Positions 1-10,168 are shown, numbered from the stretch's first letter. The stretch: 64,000 nt of DNA from Seonamhaeicola sp. (GCF_028281565.1 NZ_JANQJQ010000037.1:1-64000); one strand, 5' to 3'. The notes: generated from the sequence alone by a model not told the origin. Made by a program: numbers and translations.

Positions 1-39
1 GATAGAGGTATTTCACTTGAAAAAGTTTTTAACGCTTAA
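1..39 (+). CDS. rpsE: 30S ribosomal protein S5, C-terminal end (partial)
   Basis: The window opens inside a reading frame that encodes the last 12 residues (DRGISLEKVFNA) and a TAA stop. The position directly before rpmD and rplO is that of rpsE in the spc operon, and the residues fit the S5 C-terminus. The rest of the gene lies outside the window, so the identity rests mainly on gene order. Confidence 0.8.
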   Translation, partial: DRGISLEKVFNA

Positions 40-50
40 TAAGATCAATC

Positions 51-230
51 ATGGGAAAGATTAAAGTAACAAAGGTTAAAAGCGCAATCAATCGTACGCA
101 AAGACAAAAAAGAACTTTAGAGGCTCTTGGTCTTAAAAAGATTGGACAAGTAAAAGAACACGAGGCAACTCCAAATATTCTTGGAATGATTGCTAAAGTT
201 TCACATTTAGTTTCTGTTGAAGAAGCATAA
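51..230 (+). CDS. rpmD: 50S ribosomal protein L30
   Basis: This gene encodes a 59-residue protein starting MGKIKVTKVKSAI, which has the usual length and sequence pattern of bacterial L30, including NRTQRQKRTLEALGL and the ending PNILGMIAKVSHLVSVEEA. L30 is a small component of the large ribosomal subunit. It lies 11 bp after rpsE and 16 bp before rplO in the standard spc-operon order, so it is co-transcribed with them. Confidence 0.97.
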   Translation: MGKIKVTKVKSAINRTQRQKRTLEALGLKKIGQVKEHEATPNILGMIAKVSHLVSVEEA

Positions 231-246
231 ATAATACAAAACTGAA

Positions 247-699
247 ATGGATTTAAGTAATTTAAAACCTGCACAAGGTTCAGTAAAAAGTCAAGGAAAA
301 AGAGTAGGTAGAGGGCAAGGTTCCGGTAAAGGTGGTACGGCTACACGTGGACACAAAGGAGCTAAGTCGCGTTCTGGTTATTCTAAGAAACTAGGTTTCG
401 AAGGTGGTCAAATGCCGCTTCAAAGACGTGTTCCTAAATTTGGCTTTAAAAATATAAACCGTGTTGAGTATCAAGGAATCAACTTAGATACCTTACAACA
501 ATTGGTTGATGATAAGAAAATTAAGGATACAGTAGATTTAGATGTTATTTTATCTAACAGATTAGCCGGTAAAAATGACTTGGTTAAGATTTTAGGAAGA
601 GGTGAATTAAAAGCTAAATTAAAAGTATCTGCTCATAAGTTTACTGCTTCGGCAAAAGCTGCTATTGAAGCTGCAGGAGGAGAAGCTGTAACATTATAA
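247..699 (+). CDS. rplO: 50S ribosomal protein L15
   Basis: The 150-residue product is ribosomal protein L15 of the large subunit. The N-terminus (MDLSNLKPAQGSVKSQGKR) and the glycine/lysine-rich stretch at about residues 20-50 (GRGQGSGKGGTATRGHKGAK) are the family signature, and the C-terminal half (about 75-150) carries the L15/L18e fold region ending in AAIEAAGGEAVTL. The gene is 15 bp upstream of secY, the normal order, and is expected to be translated from the same polycistronic transcript. Confidence 0.98.
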   Translation: MDLSNLKPAQGSVKSQGKRVGRGQGSGKGGTATRGHKGAKSRSGYSKKLGFEGGQMPLQRRVPKFGFKNINRVEYQGINLDTLQQLVDDKKIKDTVDLDVILSNRLAGKNDLVKILGRGELKAKLKVSAHKFTASAKAAIEAAGGEAVTL

Positions 700-714
700 G
701 ACCTTTTTACAAGT

Positions 715-2061
715 ATGAAATTTATAGAATCAATAAAAAATGTTTGGAAAATAGAGGAGCTAAGAAACAGAATCATAGTGACATTAGGTTTGTTACTGGT
801 TTATCGTTTTGGTGCTCAGGTTACATTACCTGGTATTGATGCCTCTCAATTAACCGGTTTATCTAATACATTAGATGGTGGTTTAGGAGGGTTATTAAAT
901 GCTTTTACCGGTGGAGCCCTGGCTAAGGCTTCTGTTTTTGCTTTAGGTATTATGCCATACATTTCTGCTTCTATTGTTGTACAATTAATGGGTATTGCTA
1001 TTCCTTATTTGCAAAAACTGCAAAAGGAAGGTGCCAGTGGTCAAAAGAAAATTACTCAGATTACACGTTGGTTAACCATTGCTATATGTTTGTTTCAATC
1101 GCCAACATATTTAGCTAGTTTACCAAGTTTAGGAGTACCACCAAGTGCCTTTTTATTAGGAACAGGACCTTTATTCTATTTTTCATCTGTAAGTATTCTG
1201 GTTACCGGATGTATTTTTGCTATGTGGTTAGGTGAAAAGATCACAGACAAAGGTATTGGTAATGGTATCTCTTTATTAATTATGGTTGGTATTATTGCTA
1301 CATTACCACAGGCATTTGTACAAAATGCAGCCGTTAGAATGGAAGGTAACAACGTGATGCTAATCCTTTTTGAATTGGTAATTTGGTTCGTTATTATTTT
1401 AGCTTCTGTTATGTTGGTAATGGCCGTTAGAAAAATTGCGGTACAATATGCCAGAAGAACAGCCTCTGGTGGTTATGAAAGAGCAGCAGCCGGTGGATCA
1501 AGACAATACATTCCGTTAAAGCTTAATGCTTCAGGTGTTATGCCGATAATTTTTGCACAGGCCATTATGTTTGTGCCTGGCCTTATTGGTGGTTCCGGTT
1601 TCTTAAAAGAAACTACAGTAGGGAATTGGTTGCAAACTAACTTTGCCGATTTATTTGGTTTTTGGTACAACCTGGTGTTTGCCTTATTAATAATCGTATT
1701 CACATATTTTTATACGGCAATTACAGTACCAACTAATAAAATGGCTGATGATTTAAAACGTAGTGGTGGTTTTATTCCTGGTATTCGTCCGGGAACTGAA
1801 ACAGCTGAATATTTAGATAAAATAATGTCTCAAATAACCTTACCGGGTTCCATATTCCTGGCACTTATTGCTGTGTTCCCAGCATTTATTGTTAAGCTTA
1901 TGGATGTAGGTCCGGGATGGGCATTATTCTTTGGTGGTACATCATTACTAATTATGGTAGGAGTTGCAATTGATACTATGCAGCAAATAAATTCGTATTT
2001 GTTGAATAGACATTATGATGGCTTGATGAAAACGGGTAAAAATAGAAAAGCAATAGCTTAA
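715..2061 (+). CDS. secY: Preprotein translocase subunit SecY
   Basis: The 448-residue membrane protein is SecY, the channel subunit of the SecYEG translocon that exports and inserts unfolded proteins at the inner membrane. About ten hydrophobic segments are visible, with the plug region near residues 45-70 ([20 protein letters not shown]), the family motif [14 protein letters not shown] at about 88-101, and the conserved cytoplasmic loop [13 protein letters not shown] near residue 358. The length matches the family. It lies in the spc operon between rplO and infA, only 10 bp before infA. Confidence 0.98.
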   Translation: MKFIESIKNVWKIEELRNRIIVTLGLLLVYRFGAQVTLPGIDASQLTGLSNTLDGGLGGLLNAFTGGALAKASVFALGIMPYISASIVVQLMGIAIPYLQKLQKEGASGQKKITQITRWLTIAICLFQSPTYLASLPSLGVPPSAFLLGTGPLFYFSSVSILVTGCIFAMWLGEKITDKGIGNGISLLIMVGIIATLPQAFVQNAAVRMEGNNVMLILFELVIWFVIILASVMLVMAVRKIAVQYARRTASGGYERAAAGGSRQYIPLKLNASGVMPIIFAQAIMFVPGLIGGSGFLKETTVGNWLQTNFADLFGFWYNLVFALLIIVFTYFYTAITVPTNKMADDLKRSGGFIPGIRPGTETAEYLDKIMSQITLPGSIFLALIAVFPAFIVKLMDVGPGWALFFGGTSLLIMVGVAIDTMQQINSYLLNRHYDGLMKTGKNRKAIA

Positions 2062-2071
2062 TTATTATACT

Positions 2072-2287
2072 ATGGCAAAACAAGCAGCAATAGAACAAGA
2101 CGGAACTATTATAGAGGCATTATCAAATGCTATGTTTCGTGTTGAATTAGAAAATGGTCACATTGTGACTGCTCACATTTCCGGTAAAATGCGTATGCAT
2201 TACATTAAATTGTTACCGGGAGATAAAGTAAAATTAGAAATGAGTCCTTACGATTTAACTAAGGCTCGTATAACTTATAGATATTAA
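2072..2287 (+). CDS. infA: Translation initiation factor IF-1
   Basis: The 71-residue protein is IF-1, a single OB-fold that binds the 30S A-site during initiation. The start [19 protein letters not shown], the central [21 protein letters not shown] and the end [11 protein letters not shown] are the family signature at the usual length. It follows secY by 10 bp. A heptad-repeat element fills the spacer to rpmJ, so coupling between infA and rpmJ is looser than usual. Confidence 0.98.
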   Translation: MAKQAAIEQDGTIIEALSNAMFRVELENGHIVTAHISGKMRMHYIKLLPGDKVKLEMSPYDLTKARITYRY

Positions 2288-2379
2288 TAAGTTAAAAGTT
2301 ATAAGTTAAAAGTTATGAGTTAGAATATGATCCAACTTAAAACTTGAGACTTGAAACTTGAAACTTTAAACTAATAAAG
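2288..2379. repeat. Heptad-repeat inverted element between infA and rpmJ
   Basis: The spacer is built from two arms. The left arm has AGT at 2290, 2297, 2304, 2311 and 2318, exactly every 7 bp (units such as AGTTAAA). The right arm has ACT at 2335, 2342, 2349, 2356, 2363 and 2370, again every 7 bp (units such as TGAAACT). The arms are inverted repeats and could fold into a long hairpin in the transcript. No reading frame is present. The architecture is shared with 2497-2603 and with the flanks of the four-helix-bundle gene at 41211. Confidence 0.85.
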
Positions 2380-2496
2380 ATGAAAGTAAGAGCATCAGTT
2401 AAGAAAAGAAGCGCAGATTGTAAAATTGTGCGTAGAAAAGGTAGACTTTACGTTATAAACAAAAAGAACCCTAGATTTAAACAAAGACAAGGTTAA
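2380..2496 (+). CDS. rpmJ: 50S ribosomal protein L36
   Basis: This is a 38-codon gene for L36 ([38 protein letters not shown]). L36 binds 23S rRNA in the large subunit. The product has only one cysteine, where zinc-binding L36 has a C-x2-C...C-x4-H site, so it is the zinc-free variant. It is flanked on both sides by heptad-repeat elements, which separate it from infA and rpsM by about 92 and 107 bp, unusually long for this operon. Confidence 0.97.
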   Translation: MKVRASVKKRSADCKIVRRKGRLYVINKKNPRFKQRQG

Positions 2497-2603
2497 AATT
2501 AGAAAAGAGTCATTAGTTTTTTAGGAGTTAGATGAATCTGTTTGAAATAGAAATGTTTAGGATTCTAACAACTAAAGACTAACAACTAGAAACTAAAAAC
2601 AAT
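2497..2603. repeat. Heptad-repeat inverted element between rpmJ and rpsM
   Basis: The left arm carries AGT at 2508 and 2515, then a slipped unit near 2523-2528. The right arm carries ACT at 2571, 2578, 2585 and 2592, exactly every 7 bp (units ACTAAAG, ACTAACA, ACTAGAA, ACTAAAA). The centre of about 40 bp is A+T rich without a reading frame. It has the same AGT-arm and ACT-arm design as the element at 2288-2379, but with different heptad sequences. Confidence 0.75.
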
Positions 2604-2972
2604 ATGGCAAGAATTGCAGGTGTAGACATACCAAAACACAAAAGAGGAGTAATTGCTTTAACTTATATCTATGGAGTAGGTAAGAGTAGAGCACAAGAAA
2701 TTTTGGCAACTGCTAAAGTTGATGAGAATATCAAAGTTCAGGATTGGAACGATGATCAAATTAGCGGTATTCGTGAAGCTGTTGGAGCTTACACGATTGA
2801 AGGTGAATTACGTTCTGAAACACAGTTAAACATTAAGCGTTTAATGGATATTGGATGTTTTAGAGGCATTCGTCACAGAGCTGGTTTACCATTAAGAGGT
2901 CAACGTACTAAAAACAATTCCAGAACCAGAAAAGGTAGAAGAAAAACAGTTGCTAATAAGAAAAAAGCATAA
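2604..2972 (+). CDS. rpsM: 30S ribosomal protein S13
   Basis: The 122-residue protein is S13 of the small-subunit head, which contacts the P-site tRNA and the 50S subunit. The start [22 protein letters not shown], the helix-turn-helix region [12 protein letters not shown], and the tail [20 protein letters not shown] are diagnostic. It begins the alpha-operon segment, 6 bp before rpsK. Confidence 0.98.
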   Translation: MARIAGVDIPKHKRGVIALTYIYGVGKSRAQEILATAKVDENIKVQDWNDDQISGIREAVGAYTIEGELRSETQLNIKRLMDIGCFRGIRHRAGLPLRGQRTKNNSRTRKGRRKTVANKKKA

Positions 2973-2978
2973 TTTATT

Positions 2979-3362
2979 ATGGCAAAGACAAGTAGTAAAA
3001 AACGTAAAGTTGTTATTGACGCAATTGGAGAAGCACATATCACAGCTTCTTTCAATAACATTATCATATCTCTTACCAATAAAAAAGGCGATGTTATTTC
3101 ATGGTCTTCTGCTGGAAAGATGGGATTTAGAGGCTCTAAGAAAAACACACCTTACGCTGCTCAATTAGCTGCCGAAGATGCTGCATCAACAGCTCAGGAG
3201 GCCGGATTGAAAAAAGTAAAAGTATATGTTAAAGGTCCTGGTAACGGTAGAGAATCTGCTATTCGTTCCATTCACAATGCTGGTATTGAAGTAACGGAGA
3301 TCATTGATGTAACACCGTTACCACATAACGGATGTAGGCCTCCTAAACGTAGAAGAGTTTAA
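2979..3362 (+). CDS. rpsK: 30S ribosomal protein S11
   Basis: The 127-residue product is S11, located on the platform of the small subunit. Family features are [20 protein letters not shown], the block [20 protein letters not shown], and the C-terminus [18 protein letters not shown]. It follows rpsM by 6 bp. A hairpin with a following T-run starts 28 bp after the stop codon, so part of the transcript may end here before rpsD. Confidence 0.98.
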   Translation: MAKTSSKKRKVVIDAIGEAHITASFNNIIISLTNKKGDVISWSSAGKMGFRGSKKNTPYAAQLAAEDAASTAQEAGLKKVKVYVKGPGNGRESAIRSIHNAGIEVTEIIDVTPLPHNGCRPPKRRRV

Positions 3363-3390
3363 TCACGATATTACGTGTATATAACAAGAT

Positions 3391-3433
3391 AAAAATTAAT
3401 GTCATCTGATTCTCAGAGGATGTTAATTTTTTG
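3391..3433 (+). terminator. Hairpin terminator after rpsK
   Basis: AAAAATTAA at 3391-3399 pairs with TTAATTTTTT at 3423-3432, and CATC at 3403-3406 pairs with GATG at 3419-3422. The right arm runs into a T-rich stretch. The placement between rpsK and rpsD suggests attenuation or termination inside the operon. Confidence 0.55.
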
Positions 3434-3435
3434 CA

Positions 3436-3443
3436 TAAATTTG
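3436..3443 (+). promoter_or_regulatory. Candidate -7 promoter element upstream of rpsD
   Basis: TAAATTTG matches the Bacteroidota -7 consensus TAnnTTTG and lies just after the rpsK hairpin, about 105 bp before rpsD. No clear TTG -33 box is seen at the expected distance, so this is a candidate only. It would give rpsD, rpoA and rplQ their own transcript with a long leader. Confidence 0.45.
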
Positions 3444-3548
3444 CAAACTGAAAATTTTTAATAAAAACAAGTATCAACAAGAGGTAAACTGGTTATCGAA
3501 GGATAAGATTAAGACCTTAATTCATAACCACTCTTAAAACAATTTAAA

Positions 3549-4154
3549 ATGGCAAGATATACTGGTCCTAAAACTAAAATAGCTAGAAAATTTGGTGAAG
3601 CTATTTTCGGAGAAGATAAGTCTTTTGAAAAAAGAAATTATCCTCCGGGTCAACACGGAAACAATAGAAGACGTGGGAAAAAATCTGAATACGCTATTCA
3701 ATTAGCTGAAAAACAAAAAGCTAAATATACTTACGGTATTTTAGAGCGTCAATTCAGAAACTTATTTAAAAAAGCAAGAGCGGCACAAGGTATTACCGGT
3801 GAGGTATTATTACAACTTTGTGAGTCCAGATTAGATAACGTGGTGTTCCGTATGGGAATTGCACCTTCTAGAAGCGGTGCAAGACAATTGGTATCTCACA
3901 GACACATTACTGTAAACGGCCATGTTGTAAACATTCCTTCTTACTCTTTAAAAGCCGGTGATGTTGTAGCTGTAAGAGAAAAATCTAAATCATTAGAAGT
4001 TATTGACGCATCACTTTCAAATTCTTCTCATGTCTATGAGTGGATTACCTGGAATAACGATACTAAAGAAGGAACTTACGTTTCAGTTCCCGCTAGAATT
4101 CAAATTCCGGAAAATATTAACGAGCAATTCATAGTCGAATTATACTCTAAATAA
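3549..4154 (+). CDS. rpsD: 30S ribosomal protein S4
   Basis: The 201-residue protein is S4, a primary 16S rRNA-binding protein that nucleates 30S assembly and in many bacteria represses its own operon. Family features are [20 protein letters not shown], the basic loop [19 protein letters not shown], and the S4 RNA-binding domain at about 91-160 ([34 protein letters not shown]). It sits between rpsK and rpoA, the usual position, but after an unusually long 186-bp spacer holding a hairpin and a promoter-like element. Confidence 0.98.
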   Translation: MARYTGPKTKIARKFGEAIFGEDKSFEKRNYPPGQHGNNRRRGKKSEYAIQLAEKQKAKYTYGILERQFRNLFKKARAAQGITGEVLLQLCESRLDNVVFRMGIAPSRSGARQLVSHRHITVNGHVVNIPSYSLKAGDVVAVREKSKSLEVIDASLSNSSHVYEWITWNNDTKEGTYVSVPARIQIPENINEQFIVELYSK

Positions 4155-4253
4155 TAAATTAATAACATTGGTATTTAGCCAAAGGGTTTATTGGTTCTTC
4201 TTCAAACTTATAGACCGCGCAACTAAATAACAATTAAAACGAAGAAAAAAATT

Positions 4254-5246
4254 ATGGCAGTATTTAGTTTTCAAAAGCCCGACAAAGTAATCATGATTGA
4301 TTCAACAGATTTTGAAGGGAAATTCGAATTTCGTCCTTTAGAACCTGGTTACGGATTAACAGTTGGTAACGCCTTAAGAAGAGTTTTACTTTCTTCATTA
4401 GAAGGTTTTGCTATCACTTCAGTTAGAATTGAAGGTGTTGATCATGAATTTTCTGCGATTGCTGGTGTTGTTGAAGATGTTACGGAAATCATTCTTAACT
4501 TAAAACAAATTCGTTTTAAAAGACAAATAGACGATATTGATAACGAATCCGTTTCAATTTCAATATCTGGTCAGGAAAGAATTACAGCTGGTGATTTTCA
4601 AAAGTTTATTTCAGGATTCCAGGTGTTAAATACGGAATTAGTGATCTGTAACTTAGATCCTAAAGTAAACCTTAATTTAGAAATTACAATAGAAAAAGGT
4701 AGAGGCTATGTTCCTGCAGAAGAGAATAAAAAAGCTGCTGCACCGGTTGGAACTATCTTTACAGATTCTGTTTACACACCAATAAAGAACGTTAAGTATA
4801 GTATAGAAAACTATCGTGTTGAGCAAAAGACTGATTACGAAAAGTTAGTTTTTGAAATTATCACAGATGGTTCTATTACACCTCAAGATGCTTTAACAGA
4901 AGCTGCTAAAACATTAATTCACCACTTTATGTTATTCTCTGATGAGAGAATTACACTGGAAGCTGATGAAATTGCACAGACTGAGACTTATGATGAGGAA
5001 TCATTACACATGCGTCAGTTACTTAAGACTAAGTTAATTGATATGGATTTATCAGTACGTGCACTTAACTGTTTAAAAGCGGCAGAAGTAGATACTTTGG
5101 GAGACCTGGTATCATTTAATAAAAATGACTTAATGAAATTCAGAAACTTTGGTAAAAAATCTTTAACAGAGCTTGAAGAGCTTGTAAATGTTAAAGGGTT
5201 AAATTTCGGAATGGATTTAAGCAAATATAAATTAGATAAAGACTAA
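4254..5246 (+). CDS. rpoA: DNA-directed RNA polymerase subunit alpha
   Basis: The 330-residue protein is the alpha subunit of RNA polymerase. The N-terminal assembly domain (about 1-230) includes [20 protein letters not shown], and the C-terminal DNA-contacting domain (about 255-325) includes [20 protein letters not shown] and [16 protein letters not shown]. The length is normal. It follows rpsD by about 100 bp, and a strong hairpin terminator lies directly downstream, before rplQ. Confidence 0.98.
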   Translation: MAVFSFQKPDKVIMIDSTDFEGKFEFRPLEPGYGLTVGNALRRVLLSSLEGFAITSVRIEGVDHEFSAIAGVVEDVTEIILNLKQIRFKRQIDDIDNESVSISISGQERITAGDFQKFISGFQVLNTELVICNLDPKVNLNLEITIEKGRGYVPAEENKKAAAPVGTIFTDSVYTPIKNVKYSIENYRVEQKTDYEKLVFEIITDGSITPQDALTEAAKTLIHHFMLFSDERITLEADEIAQTETYDEESLHMRQLLKTKLIDMDLSVRALNCLKAAEVDTLGDLVSFNKNDLMKFRNFGKKSLTELEELVNVKGLNFGMDLSKYKLDKD

Positions 5247-5255
5247 AAGTAGAGT

Positions 5256-5291
5256 CCTGCAAGGTTTTTAAAACCTTGCAGGTCTTTTTTT
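5256..5291 (+). terminator. Rho-independent terminator between rpoA and rplQ
   Basis: The perfect stem of CCTGCAAGGTTTT-type arms (5256-5282) is followed by a run of T residues to 5291. It lies 10 bp after rpoA and upstream of rplQ, which are usually co-transcribed, so rplQ expression must rely on read-through or a separate promoter. Confidence 0.85.
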
Positions 5292-5373
5292 AAATCGTAA
5301 ATTAATAATTAACTCCTTTATAGTTTGCTCCTCAAAATGGGTAGTAGCAAGATAAAGGTTTAAAACAAATGTC

Positions 5374-5850
5374 ATGAGACACGGAAAAAAATTCAACCAT
5401 TTAGGTAGAAAAACTGCTCACAGAAAAGCAATGTTAGCTAATATGGCTTGTTCTTTAATAGAGCACAAACGTATTAACACGACTGTAGCAAAAGCAAAAG
5501 CTTTAAAGCAATTTGTAGAACCATTAGTTACCAAGTCTAAAGAAGATACTACGCATAACAGACGTCAGGTTTTCGCTAAATTAAGACAAAAAGATGCCGT
5601 TACTGAGTTGTTTAGAGAAGTAGCTGTTAAAGTAGGTGACAGACCAGGTGGTTACACAAGAATCATTAAGTTAGGAAACCGATTAGGTGATAACGCTGAT
5701 ATGGCTATGATAGAGCTTGTAGATTACAACGAAATTTACAACGCCGGGAAACCTAAGAAGAAATCTACAAGAAGAAGTAGACGCGGAGGTAGCAAACCAG
5801 CGGCAGCGGCTCCTGTTGTAGAAGCTTCAACTAACGAAGAGGAAGAATAA
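5374..5850 (+). CDS. rplQ: 50S ribosomal protein L17 with acidic tail
   Basis: The 158-residue protein is L17. The core [20 protein letters not shown] and the region [32 protein letters not shown] at about 88-120 are diagnostic. Beyond the usual domain end near residue 120 there is a tail that is first basic ([16 protein letters not shown]), then alanine-rich, and finally acidic (NEEEE); such tails are common in Bacteroidota L17. It is the last gene of the ribosomal cluster and is followed by a terminator. Confidence 0.97.
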   Translation: MRHGKKFNHLGRKTAHRKAMLANMACSLIEHKRINTTVAKAKALKQFVEPLVTKSKEDTTHNRRQVFAKLRQKDAVTELFREVAVKVGDRPGGYTRIIKLGNRLGDNADMAMIELVDYNEIYNAGKPKKKSTRRSRRGGSKPAAAAPVVEASTNEEEE

Positions 5851-5873
5851 ATGTTGATAAGCATTTAATATAT

Positions 5874-5907
5874 AAAGGATAAACTATTTTAGTTTATCCT
5901 TTTTTTT
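5874..5907 (+). terminator. Terminator after rplQ
   Basis: The inverted repeat AAGGATAAACTA / TAGTTTATCCTT (about 5876-5900) has a 4-nt loop and runs into eight or more T residues. It closes the ribosomal protein transcript. Confidence 0.9.
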
Positions 5908-5927
5908 ATGCAATTTTGCGAAACTTC

Positions 5928-5947
5928 ATTCCTGCCTGGGCAGGAAT
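5928..5947. repeat. Small palindrome of the intergenic hairpin family
   Basis: ATTCCTGCC and GGCAGGAAT are perfect 9-bp arms around a 2-bp centre. The outer ATTCC/GGAAT and the following TCTTA resemble the elements at 7167-7186 and 37546-37565, so all three look like members of one dispersed palindromic family. Confidence 0.6.
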
Positions 5948-5967
5948 CTTATGAATAAAGTAAACAC

Positions 5968-7074
5968 ATGAAATATCAAAAAAAGCAAGATGCCATCATA
6001 CTTTTAGCAGATGGTACTATTTTTTACGGTAAAGCAGTAGGAAACAAACAAGGAACAGCCTTTGGAGAGGTGTGTTTTAACACCGGTATGACCGGTTACC
6101 AGGAAATTTTTACAGACCCGTCCTATTACGGTCAGTTAATGGTGGCAACTAATGCCCATATTGGTAATTACGGAACCAATGAAGATGAAGTAGAATCAGA
6201 TTCTATAAAGATAGCCGGTTTGATAGTGAAAAACTTTAGCTATGATTATTCACGGGATGCGGCCGATAGTTCTTTAGAAGATTTCCTGGAGAAGAATAAC
6301 CTTTTGGCTATTTCAGATGTAGATACCAGAGCGTTGGTAAGCTACATTCGAGATCATGGAGCCATGAACGCTGTCATTAGTACAGAGGTTGATAATGTTG
6401 AAGGGTTAAAAAAGCAATTAGCCAAAGTACCAAGTATGGAAGGTTTGGAATTAGCATCAAAAGTGTCCACAAAGGAACCTTATTATTTTGGTGATGAAAA
6501 TGCTACGTACAAAGTGGCTGCTTTAGATATAGGCATCAAAAAGAATATCCTTAGAAATATTGCCAGCAGAGATGCTTACATAAAAGTATTTCCGTACAAC
6601 TCTAAGTTCAAGGATCTGGAAGCGTTTAATCCGGATGGCTACTTTTTATCAAACGGCCCGGGAGACCCAGAGCCTTTAGTTGAAGCACAGGCGGTTGCTA
6701 GAGAAATCATCAAAAGAGATTTACCATTATTCGGTATTTGCCTGGGCCATCAGGTGATTGCTATTGCTAATGGCGTTTCAACCTATAAAATGTATAACGG
6801 ACACAGAGGGATTAACCATCCTGTAAAAAACCTTAAAACCGGTAAAGGTGAAATCACCTCCCAAAACCATGGATTTGCGGTTAACAGGGAAGAAGCTGAA
6901 GCAAATCCCGATTTAGAGATAACCCATATTCATTTAAACGATGATACCGTAGCAGGATTAGCTATGAAAGATAAAAATGTATTCTCCGTACAGTATCATC
7001 CTGAAGCGAGTCCGGGACCACATGATTCCTCTTATTTATTCGATCAGTTTATAGAGAATATCAAAAATAAATAG
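5968..7074 (+). CDS. carA: Carbamoyl-phosphate synthase small subunit
   Basis: The 368-residue protein is the glutaminase subunit of carbamoyl-phosphate synthase, which supplies ammonia from glutamine for pyrimidine and arginine synthesis. The N-terminal small-chain domain (about 8-140) has FGEVCFNTGMTGYQEIFTDP. The class I amidotransferase domain (about 180-365) has the nucleophile Cys258 in LFGICLGHQ and the His/Glu pair in QYHPEAS near residue 342. carB is not in the window. The gene is flanked by terminators on both sides and so is probably its own transcript, although it keeps the flavobacterial position between rplQ and eno. Confidence 0.97.
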   Translation: MKYQKKQDAIILLADGTIFYGKAVGNKQGTAFGEVCFNTGMTGYQEIFTDPSYYGQLMVATNAHIGNYGTNEDEVESDSIKIAGLIVKNFSYDYSRDAADSSLEDFLEKNNLLAISDVDTRALVSYIRDHGAMNAVISTEVDNVEGLKKQLAKVPSMEGLELASKVSTKEPYYFGDENATYKVAALDIGIKKNILRNIASRDAYIKVFPYNSKFKDLEAFNPDGYFLSNGPGDPEPLVEAQAVAREIIKRDLPLFGICLGHQVIAIANGVSTYKMYNGHRGINHPVKNLKTGKGEITSQNHGFAVNREEAEANPDLEITHIHLNDDTVAGLAMKDKNVFSVQYHPEASPGPHDSSYLFDQFIENIKNK

Positions 7075-7077
7075 TAC

Positions 7078-7117
7078 ATATAAGCCTTAATAAAGTTCTG
7101 ATTATTAAGGCTTATAT
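7078..7117 (+). terminator. Terminator hairpin after carA
   Basis: ATATAAGCCTTAAT and ATTAAGGCTTATAT form a long stem with a short loop directly after the carA stop. The following sequence is A-rich with few T residues, so it may act better on the opposite strand or as a 3'-end stabiliser. Confidence 0.65.
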
Positions 7118-7129
7118 TTAAAAAAAACG

Positions 7130-7186
7130 CCTCGATTATTTAATCGAGGTATCCGCTGAAATTGTCATTCCCGTGAAGGCGGGAAT
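7130..7186. repeat. Composite palindromic element (two hairpins)
   Basis: A first perfect hairpin (CCTCGATTA, 2 bp, TAATCGAGG; 7130-7149) is followed after exactly 11 bases by ATTGTC and a second hairpin with arms ATTCCCG and CGGGAAT (7167-7186). The same two-part layout with identical spacing is found at 37508-37565, so this is a dispersed repeat and not only a carA terminator. Confidence 0.7.
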
Positions 7187-7257
7187 TTACTAAAACGTTA
7201 TAGGTGTTATTTTGGGAAATTCTTCCAAAACATCTGAAAAAAAACAAGATTTAGCCG

Positions 7258-7265
7258 TAAATTTG
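7258..7265 (+). promoter_or_regulatory. Candidate -7 promoter element of eno
   Basis: TAAATTTG fits TAnnTTTG and lies 33 bp before the eno start codon, a typical distance. A convincing TTG at -33 is not visible. Confidence 0.6.
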
Positions 7266-7274
7266 ACGTATTAA

Positions 7275-8588
<1,314 letters not shown>

Positions 8589-8612
8589 AGTATATCTTTA
8601 ACGACTATAATT

Positions 8613-8650
8613 AAAGCTCAAATTCATTTTATGAATTTGAGCTTTTTTTT
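8613..8650 (+). terminator. Terminator after eno
   Basis: AAAGCTCAAATTCA and TGAATTTGAGCTTT form a 14-bp stem around a short loop, followed by a run of T residues. It is a strong rho-independent terminator. Confidence 0.92.
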
Positions 8651-8781
8651 GTGATCTTTTCTTTTTGTTAAGATAATCGCAGCTCTGGATAGGTTTTGTG
8701 ATATTTATCATATTTTAAATGTTAAATAGGTGATAAATTTATAAGATTCACTTTTTGTATAATCTAATGTTGCATCCTGTC

Positions 8782-10110
8782 ATGAGCCAATTGAAAGATA
8801 AATTATATCAGAAAATTCAAGATCACAGAAAAAGAACTGCTAAACTCTTAAAGGAGAATGGAGATAGGGTAATAGATCAGGTTACCGTATCACAAATAAT
8901 CGGAGGCATGCGGGGTATTAAAAGTTTGGTAACAGATATTTCTTATTTAGACCCATATGAAGGGATTCGCTACAGAGGCTATACACTTCCGGAAGTATTA
9001 GAAAAGTTACCCAAGGCAGATGGAGCCGAAATGCCTTATGTTGAAGGCTTGTATTATCTTTTATTAACAGGAGAAATTCCATCAACTGATGAAGTGAACA
9101 GGGTAATGATGTCGTTTAGAAACAGGCGTGTTATTCCGCTCTACGTCTGGGATGTCATAGATTCATTTCCAAGTGAAAGCCACCCAATGGCCATTTTTTC
9201 AGCGGCTGTAATGAGTTTACAACGGGAGTCACACTTCACCATTAAGTACAAGCAAGGGATGAATAAAATGGATTACTGGAATTCAACCTATGAAGATGCC
9301 ACTAACCTGCTTGCTAAAATGCCTTTAATTGCGGCATACATATACAATAAGCTTTATCATCCTGAAAAAGGACATCGTTATCCTGACCCGTCATTGGATC
9401 TGGGAGCAAACTTTGCCTATATGATAGGTAAAGACAAACCCTATGATGACGTAACAAGAATGTACTTTATAATTCATGCCGATCATGAAAGCGGTAATGT
9501 GAGTGCACATACCGGACATCTGGTGGCTAGCTCTTTATCTGATGTTTATTACGCCACCTCGGCTATGATTAACGGGTTGGCAGGGCCTTTACACGGGTTG
9601 GCAAATCAAGAAGTACTAAGATGGTTACAGGGTTTACGGGATCAAATGAAAGGTAGACTGCCGTCTGAAGAAGAATTGAAACAGTATGTTTGGGATACAT
9701 TGAACAAAGGCCAGGTTATTCCGGGTTATGGTCATGCCGTATTAAGAAAGACAGATCCAAGATACATGGTCCAAAGAGAGTTTTGTTTAAAGCATATGCC
9801 TGATGATGAATTGTTTAAATATGTGGATGCCCTGTACAAAATAGTTCCGGATATTTTAAGAGAACAAGGGAAAGCAAAAAACCCCTGGCCAAACGTTGAT
9901 GCGCAATCAGGCGTGGTACAATGGCATTATGGTGTTACGCAGTTTGACTTTTATACAGTGTTGTTTGCCATAGGAAGGGCCATAGGGGTTTTGTCTAATA
10001 TTATTTGGGACAGAGCATTGGGTTATCCTTTAGAAAGACCTAAATCCATCACAACAGATATGCTGGAAGAAATGGTTAGGTCTGATCCAGAATTAGTTAG
10101 CACGAATTAA
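8782..10110 (+). CDS. Citrate synthase, eukaryotic-type
   Basis: This 442-residue enzyme condenses acetyl-CoA and oxaloacetate to citrate. It belongs to the mitochondrial-like subfamily: TVSQIIGGMRGIKSLVTDISYLDP, NGLAGPLHGLANQEVLRWL with the first catalytic His, GYGHAVLRKTDPRY with the second His, and NVDAQSGVVQWHYG with the catalytic Asp. The chosen ATG gives MSQLKDKLYQKIQDH, the family N-terminus; an ATG at 8767 and a TTG at 8755 are possible but add non-conserved residues. It is followed by a terminator and then by a second, bacterial-type citrate synthase. Confidence 0.95.
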   Translation: MSQLKDKLYQKIQDHRKRTAKLLKENGDRVIDQVTVSQIIGGMRGIKSLVTDISYLDPYEGIRYRGYTLPEVLEKLPKADGAEMPYVEGLYYLLLTGEIPSTDEVNRVMMSFRNRRVIPLYVWDVIDSFPSESHPMAIFSAAVMSLQRESHFTIKYKQGMNKMDYWNSTYEDATNLLAKMPLIAAYIYNKLYHPEKGHRYPDPSLDLGANFAYMIGKDKPYDDVTRMYFIIHADHESGNVSAHTGHLVASSLSDVYYATSAMINGLAGPLHGLANQEVLRWLQGLRDQMKGRLPSEEELKQYVWDTLNKGQVIPGYGHAVLRKTDPRYMVQREFCLKHMPDDELFKYVDALYKIVPDILREQGKAKNPWPNVDAQSGVVQWHYGVTQFDFYTVLFAIGRAIGVLSNIIWDRALGYPLERPKSITTDMLEEMVRSDPELVSTN

Positions 10111-10137
10111 ATGACTCTGAATTAGAATAATACAAAA

Positions 10138-10168
10138 AAAACGATTGTTTTTTTAACAATCGTTTTCT
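10138..10168 (+). terminator. Terminator between the two citrate synthase genes
   Basis: AAAACGATTGTT and AACAATCGTTTT form a 12-bp stem around a T-rich loop, with A residues before and T residues after. It can work in both directions and indicates that the two citrate synthase genes are separate transcripts. Confidence 0.85.
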
